NCBI GenBank assembly: GCA_965222525.1
Contig: OZ244955.1
Span: forward strand, 310,001 to 374,000
DNA length: 64,000 bases
Source: CBDCUF01 sp965222525
GTDB taxonomy: Bacteria; Pseudomonadota; Alphaproteobacteria; Rickettsiales; UBA8987
Direction of reading: 5' to 3'
Part shown: positions 33,386-43,099 of the stretch, piece by piece
Layout of the letters: each line of letters begins with the position of its first letter
How positions within the stretch are numbered: the stretch's first letter is position 1
Notes under the pieces: model-generated
What the model was told of the DNA's origin: nothing
The model's input: the letters and a program-made list of their open reading frames with translations, nothing else
Databases searched by the model: none
Translations under genes and position numbers: made by a program

Positions 33386-34183
33386 ATGGAAAATGACATA
33401 TTATCAGATATATGCGCCGAGAAAAATGCCTATGTGGCTTATAATAAAAAGCTGAAATCAGAAGGGCAATTATTAGCCGAGTGTCGTAATATACCGGAAC
33501 CATGTGGATTTGCATCCGCCCTCGGAAAAAAGGCGGCGCAAAATCGGTTTGCTCTTATTGCTGAACTGAAAAAGGCTTCTCCCAGTAAAGGACTTATCCG
33601 TGCCGATTTCAATCCATCACAGATTGCACAGGACTATGCCACAGGTGGAGCAACCTGCCTTTCCGTCCTTACTGATGAGCCGTTTTTCAAGGGAGCGGAT
33701 GAGTATTTAATACAGGCACGGGAGGCGGTATCATTGCCGGTTTTACGCAAGGATTTCATTATTGACCCGTACCAGGTGGTGGAATCACGGGCAATAGGCG
33801 CTGATTGCATCCTGCTTATCATGGCTGCTATATATGACTCGGCAGCAAATGAGATTGAGAGTGCAGCATTGTCACTGGGAATGGATGTGCTGATTGAAGT
33901 GCATAATGAGAAGGAACTGGAGCGGGCTCTTAATCTTAAAAGCAAGCTTGTCGGGATAAATAACCGTAATCTGAAAACACTAGAGATTGACCTTGCAGTT
34001 ACTGAACGGTTGGCCCCAGAAATCCCTGATAATTATATAACCGTTTGTGAAAGCGGTATATATAGCCATAATGATTTACTGCGTATGGAGCAGTCGGAAA
34101 TATATTGCTTTCTGGTTGGAGAATCATTGATGCGAGAAGGTGATATTGTGGGAGCTACACAAAAACTATTAGGTAAATTATAG
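33386..34183 (+). CDS. trpC: Indole-3-glycerol phosphate synthase
   Basis: 265 residues, TIM barrel. Closes the indole ring in tryptophan synthesis. LIAELKKASPSKGLIR (catalytic Lys), LTDEPFFKG, VLRKDFIIDPYQV (catalytic Lys), LIEVHNEKELERAL, VGINNRNLKTLEID and VCESGIYSHND are the standard motifs. Usually follows trpD in alphaproteobacteria, but here it stands alone between a repeat and the convergent pccB; trpS at 62307 is unlinked. Confidence 0.94.
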   Translation: MENDILSDICAEKNAYVAYNKKLKSEGQLLAECRNIPEPCGFASALGKKAAQNRFALIAELKKASPSKGLIRADFNPSQIAQDYATGGATCLSVLTDEPFFKGADEYLIQAREAVSLPVLRKDFIIDPYQVVESRAIGADCILLIMAAIYDSAANEIESAALSLGMDVLIEVHNEKELERALNLKSKLVGINNRNLKTLEIDLAVTERLAPEIPDNYITVCESGIYSHNDLLRMEQSEIYCFLVGESLMREGDIVGATQKLLGKL

Positions 34184-34191
34184 TAGCCTCA

Positions 34192-35721
34192 TTACAGCGG
34201 TAAATTATCATGCTTTTTCCAGGGGCGATCTTCTTCCTTGTCACGGAGCAGGGTCAGGGCGCTACATATCCGCCAGCGGGTGTTTTGCGGGCGGATGACA
34301 TCATCAATAAAACCGCGGGAAGCAGCTACAAACGGGTTGGAAAATTTCTCACGATATTCTTCCTCGCGGCGTTTGGCGCTTTCCGCATCCTCATTGCGAT
34401 ATAACACCTTTACCGCACCTTCCGCTCCCATAACCGCAATCTCGGCATTAGCCCATGCGTAGTTTATATCACCGCGCAAATGGCGTGAATTCATCACAAT
34501 ATATGCCCCGCCATAAGCCTTGCGGGTAATTACCGTAATCTTGGGCACCGTAGCCTCGGCATATGCATAAAGCAGCTTGGCTCCATGCTTGATAATCCCG
34601 CCATGCTCCTGCGCTGTGCCGGGCAGAAAACCCGGTACATCAACAAAAGTCACTAGCGGGATGTTAAATGCATCACAAAACCGTATAAACCGCGCCGACT
34701 TGCGTGACGCATCTATATCCAGACAGCCGGCCAGTACCATCGGCTGATTGGCTACAAAACCCACCGTACGTCCGTTCATCCGGCCAAAACCGACAATAAT
34801 ATTGCGGGCATATTCCGGCTGTATCTCGAAGAAATCACCCTCATCAACCACCCGCTCTATAAGCTCCATCATGTTATACGGCTTGTTGGCATCCTCCGGG
34901 ATAAGCGTGTTAAGCGACAGGTCAAGCCGGTCTGCCGGGTCTTCGCTATCACGAAGAGGGGTAGTTTCACGATTGGAGGAAGGCAGGAAATTAACCAGAC
35001 GACGTGCCTGTATCAGCGCATCAATATCGCTGTCAAAGGCAAGGTCAGCCACACCGGTTTTTTTGGTATGAACGGAAGCGCCACCCAGATCCTCCTGGCT
35101 AACATCCTCATGTGTAACGGTTTTTACTACATCGGGGCCGGTGACGAACATATATGACGTGCCATGCACCATAAAGGTAAAATCGGTCAGCGCAGGGGAA
35201 TATACCGCACCACCGGCGCATGGCCCCATAATCAGCGAAATCTGGGGAATTACGCCGGAAGAAATCACATTACGCTGGAAAATCTCGCCATAGCCGCCCA
35301 GCGAATCCACCCCCTCCTGTATGCGCGCCCCGCCGGAATCATTTATCCCGATAACCGGCGCTCCCAGCTTCATCGCCATATCCATGATACGACAAATCTT
35401 GCGGGCATTGGTTTCGGACATCGAACCGCCCAATACAGTAAAATCCTGGCTATAAACAAATACCAGACGGCCATTTATCGTCCCCTGGCCGGTGACAACC
35501 CCGTCACCGGGGGTACGCTTGTCATCCATACCAAAATCATGGCAGCGATGCTCGACAAACATGCCGTATTCCTCAAATGAATCAGGGTCAAGCAGGACTT
35601 CTATGCGCTCACGGGCGGTAAGCTTGCCCTTGTCATGCTGCGCATCAATACGTGCCTGCCCACCGCCGAGCCTGGCCGCCCTGCGCTTATCCTCCAGTTG
35701 TTCTACTATGGTTGGTTTCAT
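34192..35721 (-). CDS. pccB: Propionyl-CoA carboxylase beta chain
   Basis: 509 residues, carboxyltransferase subunit that moves CO2 from biotin to propionyl-CoA, giving methylmalonyl-CoA. The N-terminal DKGKLTARERIEVLLD, the oxyanion loops GGSMSETNARK and GPCAGGAVYSPAL, and the C-terminal FVDVPGFLPGTAQEHGGIIKHGAKLLYAYAE-type region are full length. The biotin-bearing alpha chain is not in the window. A methylcrotonyl-type enzyme is less likely on length and motif. Confidence 0.92.
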   Translation of the reverse strand: MKPTIVEQLEDKRRAARLGGGQARIDAQHDKGKLTARERIEVLLDPDSFEEYGMFVEHRCHDFGMDDKRTPGDGVVTGQGTINGRLVFVYSQDFTVLGGSMSETNARKICRIMDMAMKLGAPVIGINDSGGARIQEGVDSLGGYGEIFQRNVISSGVIPQISLIMGPCAGGAVYSPALTDFTFMVHGTSYMFVTGPDVVKTVTHEDVSQEDLGGASVHTKKTGVADLAFDSDIDALIQARRLVNFLPSSNRETTPLRDSEDPADRLDLSLNTLIPEDANKPYNMMELIERVVDEGDFFEIQPEYARNIIVGFGRMNGRTVGFVANQPMVLAGCLDIDASRKSARFIRFCDAFNIPLVTFVDVPGFLPGTAQEHGGIIKHGAKLLYAYAEATVPKITVITRKAYGGAYIVMNSRHLRGDINYAWANAEIAVMGAEGAVKVLYRNEDAESAKRREEEYREKFSNPFVAASRGFIDDVIRPQNTRWRICSALTLLRDKEEDRPWKKHDNLPL

Positions 35722-35830
35722 CCCCGTCCAGTGTTTGGAAAATGTACTAGAGAGTGATTTTATCGGTATAACGAGTGAGAATCAATTTTATTTTGCCTCT
35801 CAAGCATTTTTATATAGGAATTTCTTAACA

Positions 35831-36808
35831 TTACGCCAGCAAAATAACCTCTTGCGCCGGCAGATCACTGCCGAAACAACGCTGATAATATTCGGCAATT
35901 ACAGAATGCTCGGTCTCCTCGCATTTATTCAAGAAAGCCAGGCGGAATGCTACTTCCAAATCACCAAATATCTGGTAATTCTCTGCCCAGTTAATTACCG
36001 TACGGGGTGACATTACGGTCGATATATCACCGGCGGCAAAACCTTTACGAGTCAACCCAGCCAATGTTACCATAGACTTAACCATAGCCTTGCCCTCCTT
36101 GTTCTTCATTGCAGGTACTTTGGCAAGTATAATCTTCTCCTCATCCTTCGCCGGCAGGTAATCCAGCTTTGCTACAACATTCCAGCGGTCAATCTGTCCC
36201 TGGTTTATCGGGTTGGTGCCGTGATACATACCGCTCGAATCGCCCAGCCCAATCGTATTTGCAGTGGCAAACAGCCGGAATGACGGATGTGGGCGGATGA
36301 TTTTATTCGAGTCAACCAGTGTCATCTTGCCCTCAGCTTCCAGCAGGCGTTGTAGTACAAACATAACATCCGGCCTGCCGGCGTCATATTCATCAAATAC
36401 CAGCGCCACTCCTTGCTGCATCGCCCATGGGATAATACCTTCCCTGAATTCGGTCACCTGTTTGCCGTCACGCAGCACAATCGCATCCCGACCAACCAGG
36501 TCAATACGGCTGATATGCCCGTCCAGATTTATCCGGATAAGCGGCCAGTTCAATCGGGCTGCGATTTGTTCGATATGGGTGGATTTGCCGGTACCGTGAT
36601 AGCCCTGTATCAGCACCCGCCGGTTATGCGCAAAGCCGGACAGAACCGCCAGTGTAGTATCGCTGTCGAAAATATAGGCCTTGTCCTTGTCCGGCACATA
36701 TTCGCTGCGTCTGGAAAATGCCGACACTTCCATATCAGACTTGGTGCCAAACAGCTTCACCGCCGATACAGTTTTATCGGGTGTATCCTTCTGTGGTTCT
36801 ACAGGCAT
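35831..36808 (-). CDS. cobS: Cobaltochelatase subunit CobS
   Basis: 325 residues, MoxR-type AAA+ ATPase driving cobalt insertion in aerobic cobalamin synthesis. Walker A GYHGTGKST at 69-77, Walker B VALVFDEYDAGRPDV, sensor ATANTIGLGDSSGMYHGT. The partner cobT, normally next to it, is not seen; the upstream neighbour is dnaA. A related MoxR role cannot be completely excluded, but the CobS signature is strong. Confidence 0.88.
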   Translation of the reverse strand: MPVEPQKDTPDKTVSAVKLFGTKSDMEVSAFSRRSEYVPDKDKAYIFDSDTTLAVLSGFAHNRRVLIQGYHGTGKSTHIEQIAARLNWPLIRINLDGHISRIDLVGRDAIVLRDGKQVTEFREGIIPWAMQQGVALVFDEYDAGRPDVMFVLQRLLEAEGKMTLVDSNKIIRPHPSFRLFATANTIGLGDSSGMYHGTNPINQGQIDRWNVVAKLDYLPAKDEEKIILAKVPAMKNKEGKAMVKSMVTLAGLTRKGFAAGDISTVMSPRTVINWAENYQIFGDLEVAFRLAFLNKCEETEHSVIAEYYQRCFGSDLPAQEVILLA

Positions 36809-37175
36809 AAAATAGATATAGCCTACGGATTACAGTCAGGCAAATTTTTTAAAAGATTCATAGAGGTTACCTGTTGTATAGTATTTTCAGACTTTAACTG
36901 GAACACTATAGTAGAACTCGAATAGCTAATAAAAAAATGCACATACGAGTGCGTGTGCGAGACGTATTATGTCAATAAAAATTTTTGAAAAAAATGAAAT
37001 AAAAACTGTTTACGGCAGATAAAAATTGCGTACTCTGAATAAACTATCATTGGTAAGGTTGGTAAAGGATATATTATAAACAATTACTACTGCGCCTAAA
37101 TACCCACCTCCGCATAGAGACGGGATATTATACGATAACCAACCATGGCAGTAATCTTAAAAGGGAGCAATTTTC
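36809..37175. other. cobS-dnaA intergenic region, no convincing oriC
   Basis: 367 bp, AT-rich. Contains a MITE terminal hairpin (36877-36910) and presumably the dnaA promoter. I found no cluster of TTATCCACA-type DnaA boxes, so I do not call an origin. Confidence 0.4.
36877..36910 (+). repeat. Solo terminal hairpin of the MITE-like element
   Basis: TATAGTATTTTCAGA and TGGAACACTATA with a short loop match only the first hairpin of the larger element. Upstream of both cobS and dnaA. Confidence 0.55.
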
Positions 37176-38630
37176 ATGGGAATAACCATACATAAGAAGT
37201 TAATTGCGGGAGAAAAAACCGAAGAAATCCCCGCAAAAGACATCAATGGCGCTATATGGGACAGGATTGTAGCAAAACTACGTTTTGTGTATGGAGATGC
37301 TGCATTTAACAGCTGGTTAAAACCCTTGAGGTTGAAATCCACCAATGGCAGACAGGTTACGTTAACCGTTCCAACCAGGTTCATGCGTGAATGGATCACC
37401 TCTCATTATTCTGATGATATACGTAAATTCTTCCAGGAGGAAAATCCCCGCATAATTTCTGTTGATATAGAAGTAGATACCACTAGACAACCTGAATATA
37501 AGGAAATTACTGAACAGCATGGACAGGCAATTATCTCCGGAGATAAAGTAACCCTGGTCAATAATGAAGGAGGTTATGGAATAGAGGCAGGTCTCGATGA
37601 TTTGCCGGCAAAATTGGATCCACGGTTTATTTTTGATAACTTTGTGGTCGGGTCTACTAATCAACTTGCACATGCAGCAGCAAGAGGGGTGGCTGAATCC
37701 TCCTCAGTGGTGGCGGGAAGCAACCCGTTATTTCTGTATGGCGGAGTGGGGCTGGGCAAAACCCATCTGATGCAGGCAATTGCCTGGCACATCCACACTA
37801 ATAACCCTCAACGCAAAGTTATATATATGTCAGCAGAGAAATTCATGTACCAGTTCATCCGTGCACTGCGTAACAAGGATACTGTGGCTTTCAAGGAATA
37901 TTTTCGCTCTGTAGATGTACTTATGATTGATGATATTCAGTTTATCTGTGGTAAAAACAGTACACAGGAAGAGTTCTTTCATACATTTAATGCATTGATT
38001 GATAATAACTGCCAGCTTATTCTATCCGGCGATCGTTCTCCTTCCGATTTGGATGGCATGGAGGAAAGGATTCGTTCAAGATTAGGCTGGGGGCTGGTGG
38101 CAGACATCAATGCCACTACATACGAACTTCGATTGGGTATCCTGGAGTCCAAACTAGAAAAAATGGAGGTGGATATACCACAAGCAGTTATTGAATTCCT
38201 GGCCAGCAAAATAAGCTCCAATATACGTGAACTAGAAGGAGCACTTAACAAGGTTATTGCCCATGCCAACCTGATGAAACAGGATATCACACTGGAGAAC
38301 ACACAATATATTTTACGCGATTTACTACGTTCAAATGAACACGTGGTTACGGTAGATGATATTAAGAAAACGGTTGCAGAATATTGTAATATAAAAATTT
38401 CAGATATGCATTCTGCCCGTCGCGCACGTGCAATTGCTCGCCCTAGGCAAATTGCCATGTACCTGTCCAAGAAATTTACTCCTTATAGCTTGCCGGAAAT
38501 TGGCCGGAAGTTTGGCGGCAAAGACCACACTACTGTCATGCATGCTGTAAAAAGGGTAGAAAAGCTATGTAGTGAGGATAGTGAATTCCATGATGATGTG
38601 GAAATTCTCACTCGCAAACTACAGGGATAA
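37176..38630 (+). CDS. dnaA: Chromosomal replication initiator DnaA
   Basis: 484 residues, preceded by AAGGGAGC. Domain I (about 25-100) with WDRIVAKLRFVYGDAAFNSWLKPL, linker, AAA+ domain III with Walker A GGVGLGKT (189-196) and Walker B VLMIDDIQFICGK, and DNA-binding domain IV with RRARAIARPRQIAMYLSKKF and the signature FGGKDHTTVMHAV. Loads DnaB at oriC. Its first neighbour downstream is pilB, not dnaN. Confidence 0.97.
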   Translation: MGITIHKKLIAGEKTEEIPAKDINGAIWDRIVAKLRFVYGDAAFNSWLKPLRLKSTNGRQVTLTVPTRFMREWITSHYSDDIRKFFQEENPRIISVDIEVDTTRQPEYKEITEQHGQAIISGDKVTLVNNEGGYGIEAGLDDLPAKLDPRFIFDNFVVGSTNQLAHAAARGVAESSSVVAGSNPLFLYGGVGLGKTHLMQAIAWHIHTNNPQRKVIYMSAEKFMYQFIRALRNKDTVAFKEYFRSVDVLMIDDIQFICGKNSTQEEFFHTFNALIDNNCQLILSGDRSPSDLDGMEERIRSRLGWGLVADINATTYELRLGILESKLEKMEVDIPQAVIEFLASKISSNIRELEGALNKVIAHANLMKQDITLENTQYILRDLLRSNEHVVTVDDIKKTVAEYCNIKISDMHSARRARAIARPRQIAMYLSKKFTPYSLPEIGRKFGGKDHTTVMHAVKRVEKLCSEDSEFHDDVEILTRKLQG

Positions 38631-38800
38631 CAGTAGTTGAATCTACATATGGTGGTTTTATTACAACACACCCACAGTCCATTGTAAGTTTTCTATTTCA
38701 CTTAGGCAATCTATAGTTTATAAAGCAAAAATCGTGTTATGTGCGATAGGTTTTGTTGTGCCCACATTCTTATGCTTTTGTACTCTTGTAAGGTATTTTG

Positions 38801-41626
38801 GTGAAGATGACATTCGACGATGGTGATGAATACATAGACCCTATCAAGGCTATGCTTGAGGAACGTAAAGCTATGCGTGTGGCTAGGGAAAACGATTCTA
38901 TAAGCGCCAAAAATAGCACAGCAGAAAATCATACAAATGATACAATAGATGTTGATTTCGAACCAATAGATGAAAATAAACCATCACCCGGCGAAGAAAG
39001 GGACAGCGCCTCAATACAATATCTCAACACCATTCTACCCGATAATGCCGAAAAAGCACAAGGGATAAACCCCGTTGAGCAAAGCATAGAACAAAGCACT
39101 ATAACCGGCATTGATGTTGAGGTCGTTGAGGAGAATACCCTGTCCGGTAAAGACGCAGAGAGCAAATCCGACAATAAAACTGATGAAAAACCCAAAAAGC
39201 GCGGCTTGTTTGGATTTGGCAAAGTGGCGGATCAACCTAAAAATGGCAAGAATGGTAGTGGCAATAATTACAAAGCACAAGAAGAACTCCCAACTCCAGC
39301 CCCTACTATAATACCCCCCCCTACTGTCGATAGCAGTCGTAGTCCTAGCACCCCTGTAACAGACTCGGAAAATAACATTGAAAACAAGGTAGAATCTATC
39401 CCTCCCACAGATATTTCTGCTGAATCAGCTATTAATATAAATGCTGATTCAGAATCGAGTTTCGGTGATTTCATGTCACAAGATTTCACCCCTACCGCAC
39501 CCGGTACCCCCAACTCCTCGAGCTTTAACAAATCTATGACAGGCAATGGCCATGTTACGGAAAATGTTCCCGGCTCCAGCACTGAATTGCATGAGGAAGA
39601 AATGGAGTCTGAGCTGGCAGCTGATTATACTGACTCTGCTCCCCCCCCGGACAAAAAAGATGATGAAGAAGTACCGCAACTGCAAACTACCTCTCCACGT
39701 GAAGAAATACCATCATTTCATCTAAGTCAGCCCGCGGGGCAACCGGACCAATCAGATAATTCGCCCAATTTCAGCTTGGTTGGAGGAGCGGGTAACAGCA
39801 AGCCCAGAGAACGCCACGGTATATCCGGTTCCTTTCAGGATACTTCCCGTGCATTGGCACGGCTTGATGATTCCAGCGATATAGCTCGACAGAAAGAGCA
39901 GAGACTGGCCGAAATGGGAGAGTATGACGGCCCGCAACGTATTCCCATCGGCCAAAAACTTATACAAAAAGGCTTAATTTCCGAGGACCAACTTGAAATT
40001 GCACTGAAGGTACAGCGCAGTAGTGAAAGCTCTGCGATGGTCGGACAGATCCTGGTTGAGATGGGCTTTATCACCGAAAGTGCCCTGGGTGAGGTTTTAA
40101 CCGAGTCTTCCGGTGTTGAACAATTTGATCCAAAAAGTAATATCATCGATCCTAACCTCGTCAAGCAGGTGCCAAAAGATGTTGCCGAACGCTTCAAGGC
40201 GGTACCGATTCTGCTAGAGGAAGAGTCGGTATATATCGCAATGATTGACGTATATAACGTCCTGGCAATTGACCGTATCCAGCGCTATTTTCCCAAAAGC
40301 TTTAAGATGGTACCGGTTCATGCCAGTGAAGAGGATCTAGTTGAAATCATCAATAATTATTACGATTACGATCTTTCTCTGGATGGAATCCTGCGGGAGA
40401 TGGAGACCCTGGCCGAAAACCCCGAGGGCTTTGCCAAACTGGCAGGCAATCAGGAAGGTTATGTTAATCCTACGGTACGTTTTGTCGATGCGCTCCTGGT
40501 GGATGCAATACAGCAGGGAGCGTCCGACCTGCATTTCGAACCGGAAGACCATTTTGTCCGTCTACGCTACCGGATAGATGGCAAGCTACATCTGGTGCGA
40601 AGTTTCCACAAGGATTACTGGCCAGCTATTGCAGTACGTATCAAAATTCTGTCCGGGATGAATATTGCCGAATCCCGCGTACCTCAGGATGGCCGGATTA
40701 CCCTGCATGTACTTGGCCGTGAGATAGCATTCCGTGTTGCCACCCATCCAACTATTCACGGAGAGAATATTGTCATGCGGGTTCTGGACAAGAAGAAGGC
40801 CCTGCTGACCATGGATCAGCTCGGTTATAGTGAACCGAATATCAAGACATTGCAGAAAGCATTGAAGCGTCCGGAGGGAATAATTATCGTTACCGGCCCA
40901 ACGGGTAGTGGTAAAACAACAACTCTTTACACAATTCTTAACTATATTAACAAGACTGACATCAATATTATGACACTTGAGGACCCGGTAGAGTATAATC
41001 TATCCCTGATAAGGCAGTCTAATATCAAGGCTGGAACAGGTATGGATTTTGCTGGTGGTGTCAAGTCGATTATGCGGCAGGACCCGGATGTGATATTTGT
41101 CGGTGAAGTGCGTGATATGGATACGGCCACCATGGCGCTTCGGGCAGCCATGACCGGTCACCAGGTATTTACCTCTCTGCATACCAATGATGCGCTGGGT
41201 GCGCTGCCCAGGCTGATGGACATCGGGCTGAAAGCAAGGTTGATAGCAGGTAATGTTATTTGCTCCATTGCACAAAGGCTGGCAAGAAAATTATGCAAAT
41301 GCAGTCGTACACGTGCGGCTACCGAGGAAGAATGCAGGATATTGGGCGTAGATACGACTAATCCTCCGGAAATCGGCAAAAGGGTCGGCTGTGAAAAATG
41401 TAATAACACCGGGTATAAGGGGCGTGTGGCTATATCGGAGGTTATTCTGGTCGATGAAGAGCTGGATAACCTTATTGCGGCACAAGCCGGACGGTCGGAG
41501 ATGTTGGAACATCTGCTTGATAACGGGTTCATCCCGATGGCTGATGACGGAATTGCCAAAGTTCTGGCCGGGGTTACCGACTTGGATGAGTTGATCAGGA
41601 CTATTAATATGACAAGTAAATTATAA
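38801..41626 (+). CDS. pilB: Type IV pilus extension ATPase PilB with long N-terminal extension
   Basis: 941 residues, far longer than the usual ~570. The first ~370 residues are acidic and Ser/Pro-rich, with APTIIPPP-type linkers. Residues about 381-440 (IPIGQKLIQKGLISEDQLEIALKVQ then VGQILVEMGFITESALGEVL) match the doubled MshEN/GspE-N motif that binds c-di-GMP in MshE. The ATPase core has Walker A GPTGSGKTTTLY (~699), the Asp box TLEDPVEY, DPDVIFVGEVRD, His box HQVFTSLHT and the four-Cys zinc module (CKC ... CEKC, ~831-870). Start: GTG 38801 follows AAGG at good spacing; ATG 38807 is possible. Powers pilus assembly. Confidence 0.9.
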   Translation: MKMTFDDGDEYIDPIKAMLEERKAMRVARENDSISAKNSTAENHTNDTIDVDFEPIDENKPSPGEERDSASIQYLNTILPDNAEKAQGINPVEQSIEQSTITGIDVEVVEENTLSGKDAESKSDNKTDEKPKKRGLFGFGKVADQPKNGKNGSGNNYKAQEELPTPAPTIIPPPTVDSSRSPSTPVTDSENNIENKVESIPPTDISAESAININADSESSFGDFMSQDFTPTAPGTPNSSSFNKSMTGNGHVTENVPGSSTELHEEEMESELAADYTDSAPPPDKKDDEEVPQLQTTSPREEIPSFHLSQPAGQPDQSDNSPNFSLVGGAGNSKPRERHGISGSFQDTSRALARLDDSSDIARQKEQRLAEMGEYDGPQRIPIGQKLIQKGLISEDQLEIALKVQRSSESSAMVGQILVEMGFITESALGEVLTESSGVEQFDPKSNIIDPNLVKQVPKDVAERFKAVPILLEEESVYIAMIDVYNVLAIDRIQRYFPKSFKMVPVHASEEDLVEIINNYYDYDLSLDGILREMETLAENPEGFAKLAGNQEGYVNPTVRFVDALLVDAIQQGASDLHFEPEDHFVRLRYRIDGKLHLVRSFHKDYWPAIAVRIKILSGMNIAESRVPQDGRITLHVLGREIAFRVATHPTIHGENIVMRVLDKKKALLTMDQLGYSEPNIKTLQKALKRPEGIIIVTGPTGSGKTTTLYTILNYINKTDINIMTLEDPVEYNLSLIRQSNIKAGTGMDFAGGVKSIMRQDPDVIFVGEVRDMDTATMALRAAMTGHQVFTSLHTNDALGALPRLMDIGLKARLIAGNVICSIAQRLARKLCKCSRTRAATEEECRILGVDTTNPPEIGKRVGCEKCNNTGYKGRVAISEVILVDEELDNLIAAQAGRSEMLEHLLDNGFIPMADDGIAKVLAGVTDLDELIRTINMTSKL

Positions 41627-41639
41627 CGGAGCGTTCCCC

Positions 41640-41810
41640 TCCCGCAAGCGGGAGGGGAGAAAATCTGAGCAATCTATGATTGCCAGATTTTCGGGGAGGG
41701 AATGATGAGGTAGTGGCTATTGGCTATTAGCTATTGGTATTCCCCCACCAGAAATCCTAAGGATTGAAAATCCTTGAATTTCTTGCCTCCCCCGCAAGCG
41801 GGGGAGGTGT
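41640..41810. repeat. GC-rich imperfect palindromes (CTCCCGCAAGCGGGAG family)
   Basis: Between pilB and pilC: CCCTCCCGCAAGCGGGAGGGG, an AATCTGAGCA...TGCCAGATT stem, and CCTCCCCCGCAAGCGGGGGAGG. Similar cores occur at about 43063-43083 and 56523-56540. They could form strong mRNA stems within the pil operon. Confidence 0.6.
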
Positions 41811-41836
41811 GATTCTATATTTACAGGGCTATCCAC

Positions 41837-43036
41837 ATGCCAACATATGTATATCTAGCGGCGGATAATGCAGGCAAGACTGTCAAGGGTAAGTTGACAG
41901 CCTCCAATGAGCTTGACTTGGAAGAGCGCTTATCCGGACTCGGCCTGATGGCAATCGACCATAAGGTACTTAAAAGTCGTAAGAAGGGTTCCGGCAAGGT
42001 AGGGGTCAAGGATATGATTATGTTCTGCGTCCATATGGAGCAGCTTAGTCGTGCCGGCGTGCCATTGCTCGAATCCCTGGCTGATATGCGGGATTCGGCC
42101 GACCATGCCGGGTTCAAAAGCCTGATGTCGGAGATTTACGAGAATGTAAAAAATGGCGATATGCTTTCTGCCGCAATGGAAAAACGTCCCGATGTATTCG
42201 GTGAGGTGTTTATCGGACTGGTTTCTGCCGGTGAGGAAACCGGTAACCTGACCGACGCTTTCACCCATCTGGCATATCATTTAAAGTGGAACAATGACCT
42301 GAGAAAATCCATTAAAAAAGCAATGATGTATCCGGTTGTCCTTCTATTCATGATGTCGGGGGTTATTGCACTGATGATGTTATATGTGGTGCCGCAACTG
42401 GTGGATTTTTTGGAGTCGCAGGGATTTGATTTACCATTCCATACCCGCGCCCTTATTGCCACGTCGAAAGCTTTTGTAGATTACTGGTATATAATATTTG
42501 GCGCACCGATAATTACTGTTATAGTAATAATAACCTTGTACAGATCGAGGGAAGGGTTCAGATATAAAATGGATAGGTTCCTGCTGCGAATGCCAGTAAT
42601 CGGGAGTATTATCCTGAAGATAAACCTCGCCCGCTTTGCCCGCTTTTTCGGGGTTACTTTCGGTAGCGGAATGGGCGTACTGGAATGTTTGAATGTAGCC
42701 AGAAATGTGGTTGGTAACCTGGTGATAAAAGAGGCAATTCAGTCGATTATAATCTCGGTTTCCGAAGGTACTTCACTGACTAGAGCTATATCACAGACCG
42801 GTAGGTTTCCCAACCTTGTTATCAGGATGTTCAAGGTCGGTGAGGAGAGTGGTAATATGGAAGAGGCGCTGGAGAATATTAATTTTTTCTATGATCGTGA
42901 GGTTAAGGATGGTGTGGCTGCAATGATTGGGGTTATACAACCTACCCTGACGGTGGTTATGGGCCTGTTATTGCTGTGGATTATGGCAGCAATATTCGGA
43001 CCGTTATATGGCAGCTTTAGTGAAATGCAGTTTTAA
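41837..43036 (+). CDS. pilC: Type IV pilus inner-membrane platform protein PilC
   Basis: 399 residues with two T2SSF domains and membrane segments near 163-190, 210-232 and 370-392. EQLSRAGVPLLESLADMRD, SAGEETGNLTDAFTHLA, PVVLLFMMSGVIALMMLYVVPQLVDFLESQG and VGEESGNMEEALENIN are the typical platform repeats. PilC couples PilB and PilT to pilin extraction. About 210 bp after pilB, 63 bp before the next gene. Confidence 0.93.
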   Translation: MPTYVYLAADNAGKTVKGKLTASNELDLEERLSGLGLMAIDHKVLKSRKKGSGKVGVKDMIMFCVHMEQLSRAGVPLLESLADMRDSADHAGFKSLMSEIYENVKNGDMLSAAMEKRPDVFGEVFIGLVSAGEETGNLTDAFTHLAYHLKWNNDLRKSIKKAMMYPVVLLFMMSGVIALMMLYVVPQLVDFLESQGFDLPFHTRALIATSKAFVDYWYIIFGAPIITVIVIITLYRSREGFRYKMDRFLLRMPVIGSIILKINLARFARFFGVTFGSGMGVLECLNVARNVVGNLVIKEAIQSIIISVSEGTSLTRAISQTGRFPNLVIRMFKVGEESGNMEEALENINFFYDREVKDGVAAMIGVIQPTLTVVMGLLLLWIMAAIFGPLYGSFSEMQF

Positions 43037-43099
43037 ATTTGTTAATATGAGTTTCAATAAACCTCCCCCGCTTGCGGGAGGGGTGATAAAGGTAAAATT

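Noticed and set aside
36809..37175. Replication origin upstream of dnaA
   Set aside because: No cluster of DnaA boxes found; in many alphaproteobacteria oriC is not next to dnaA.
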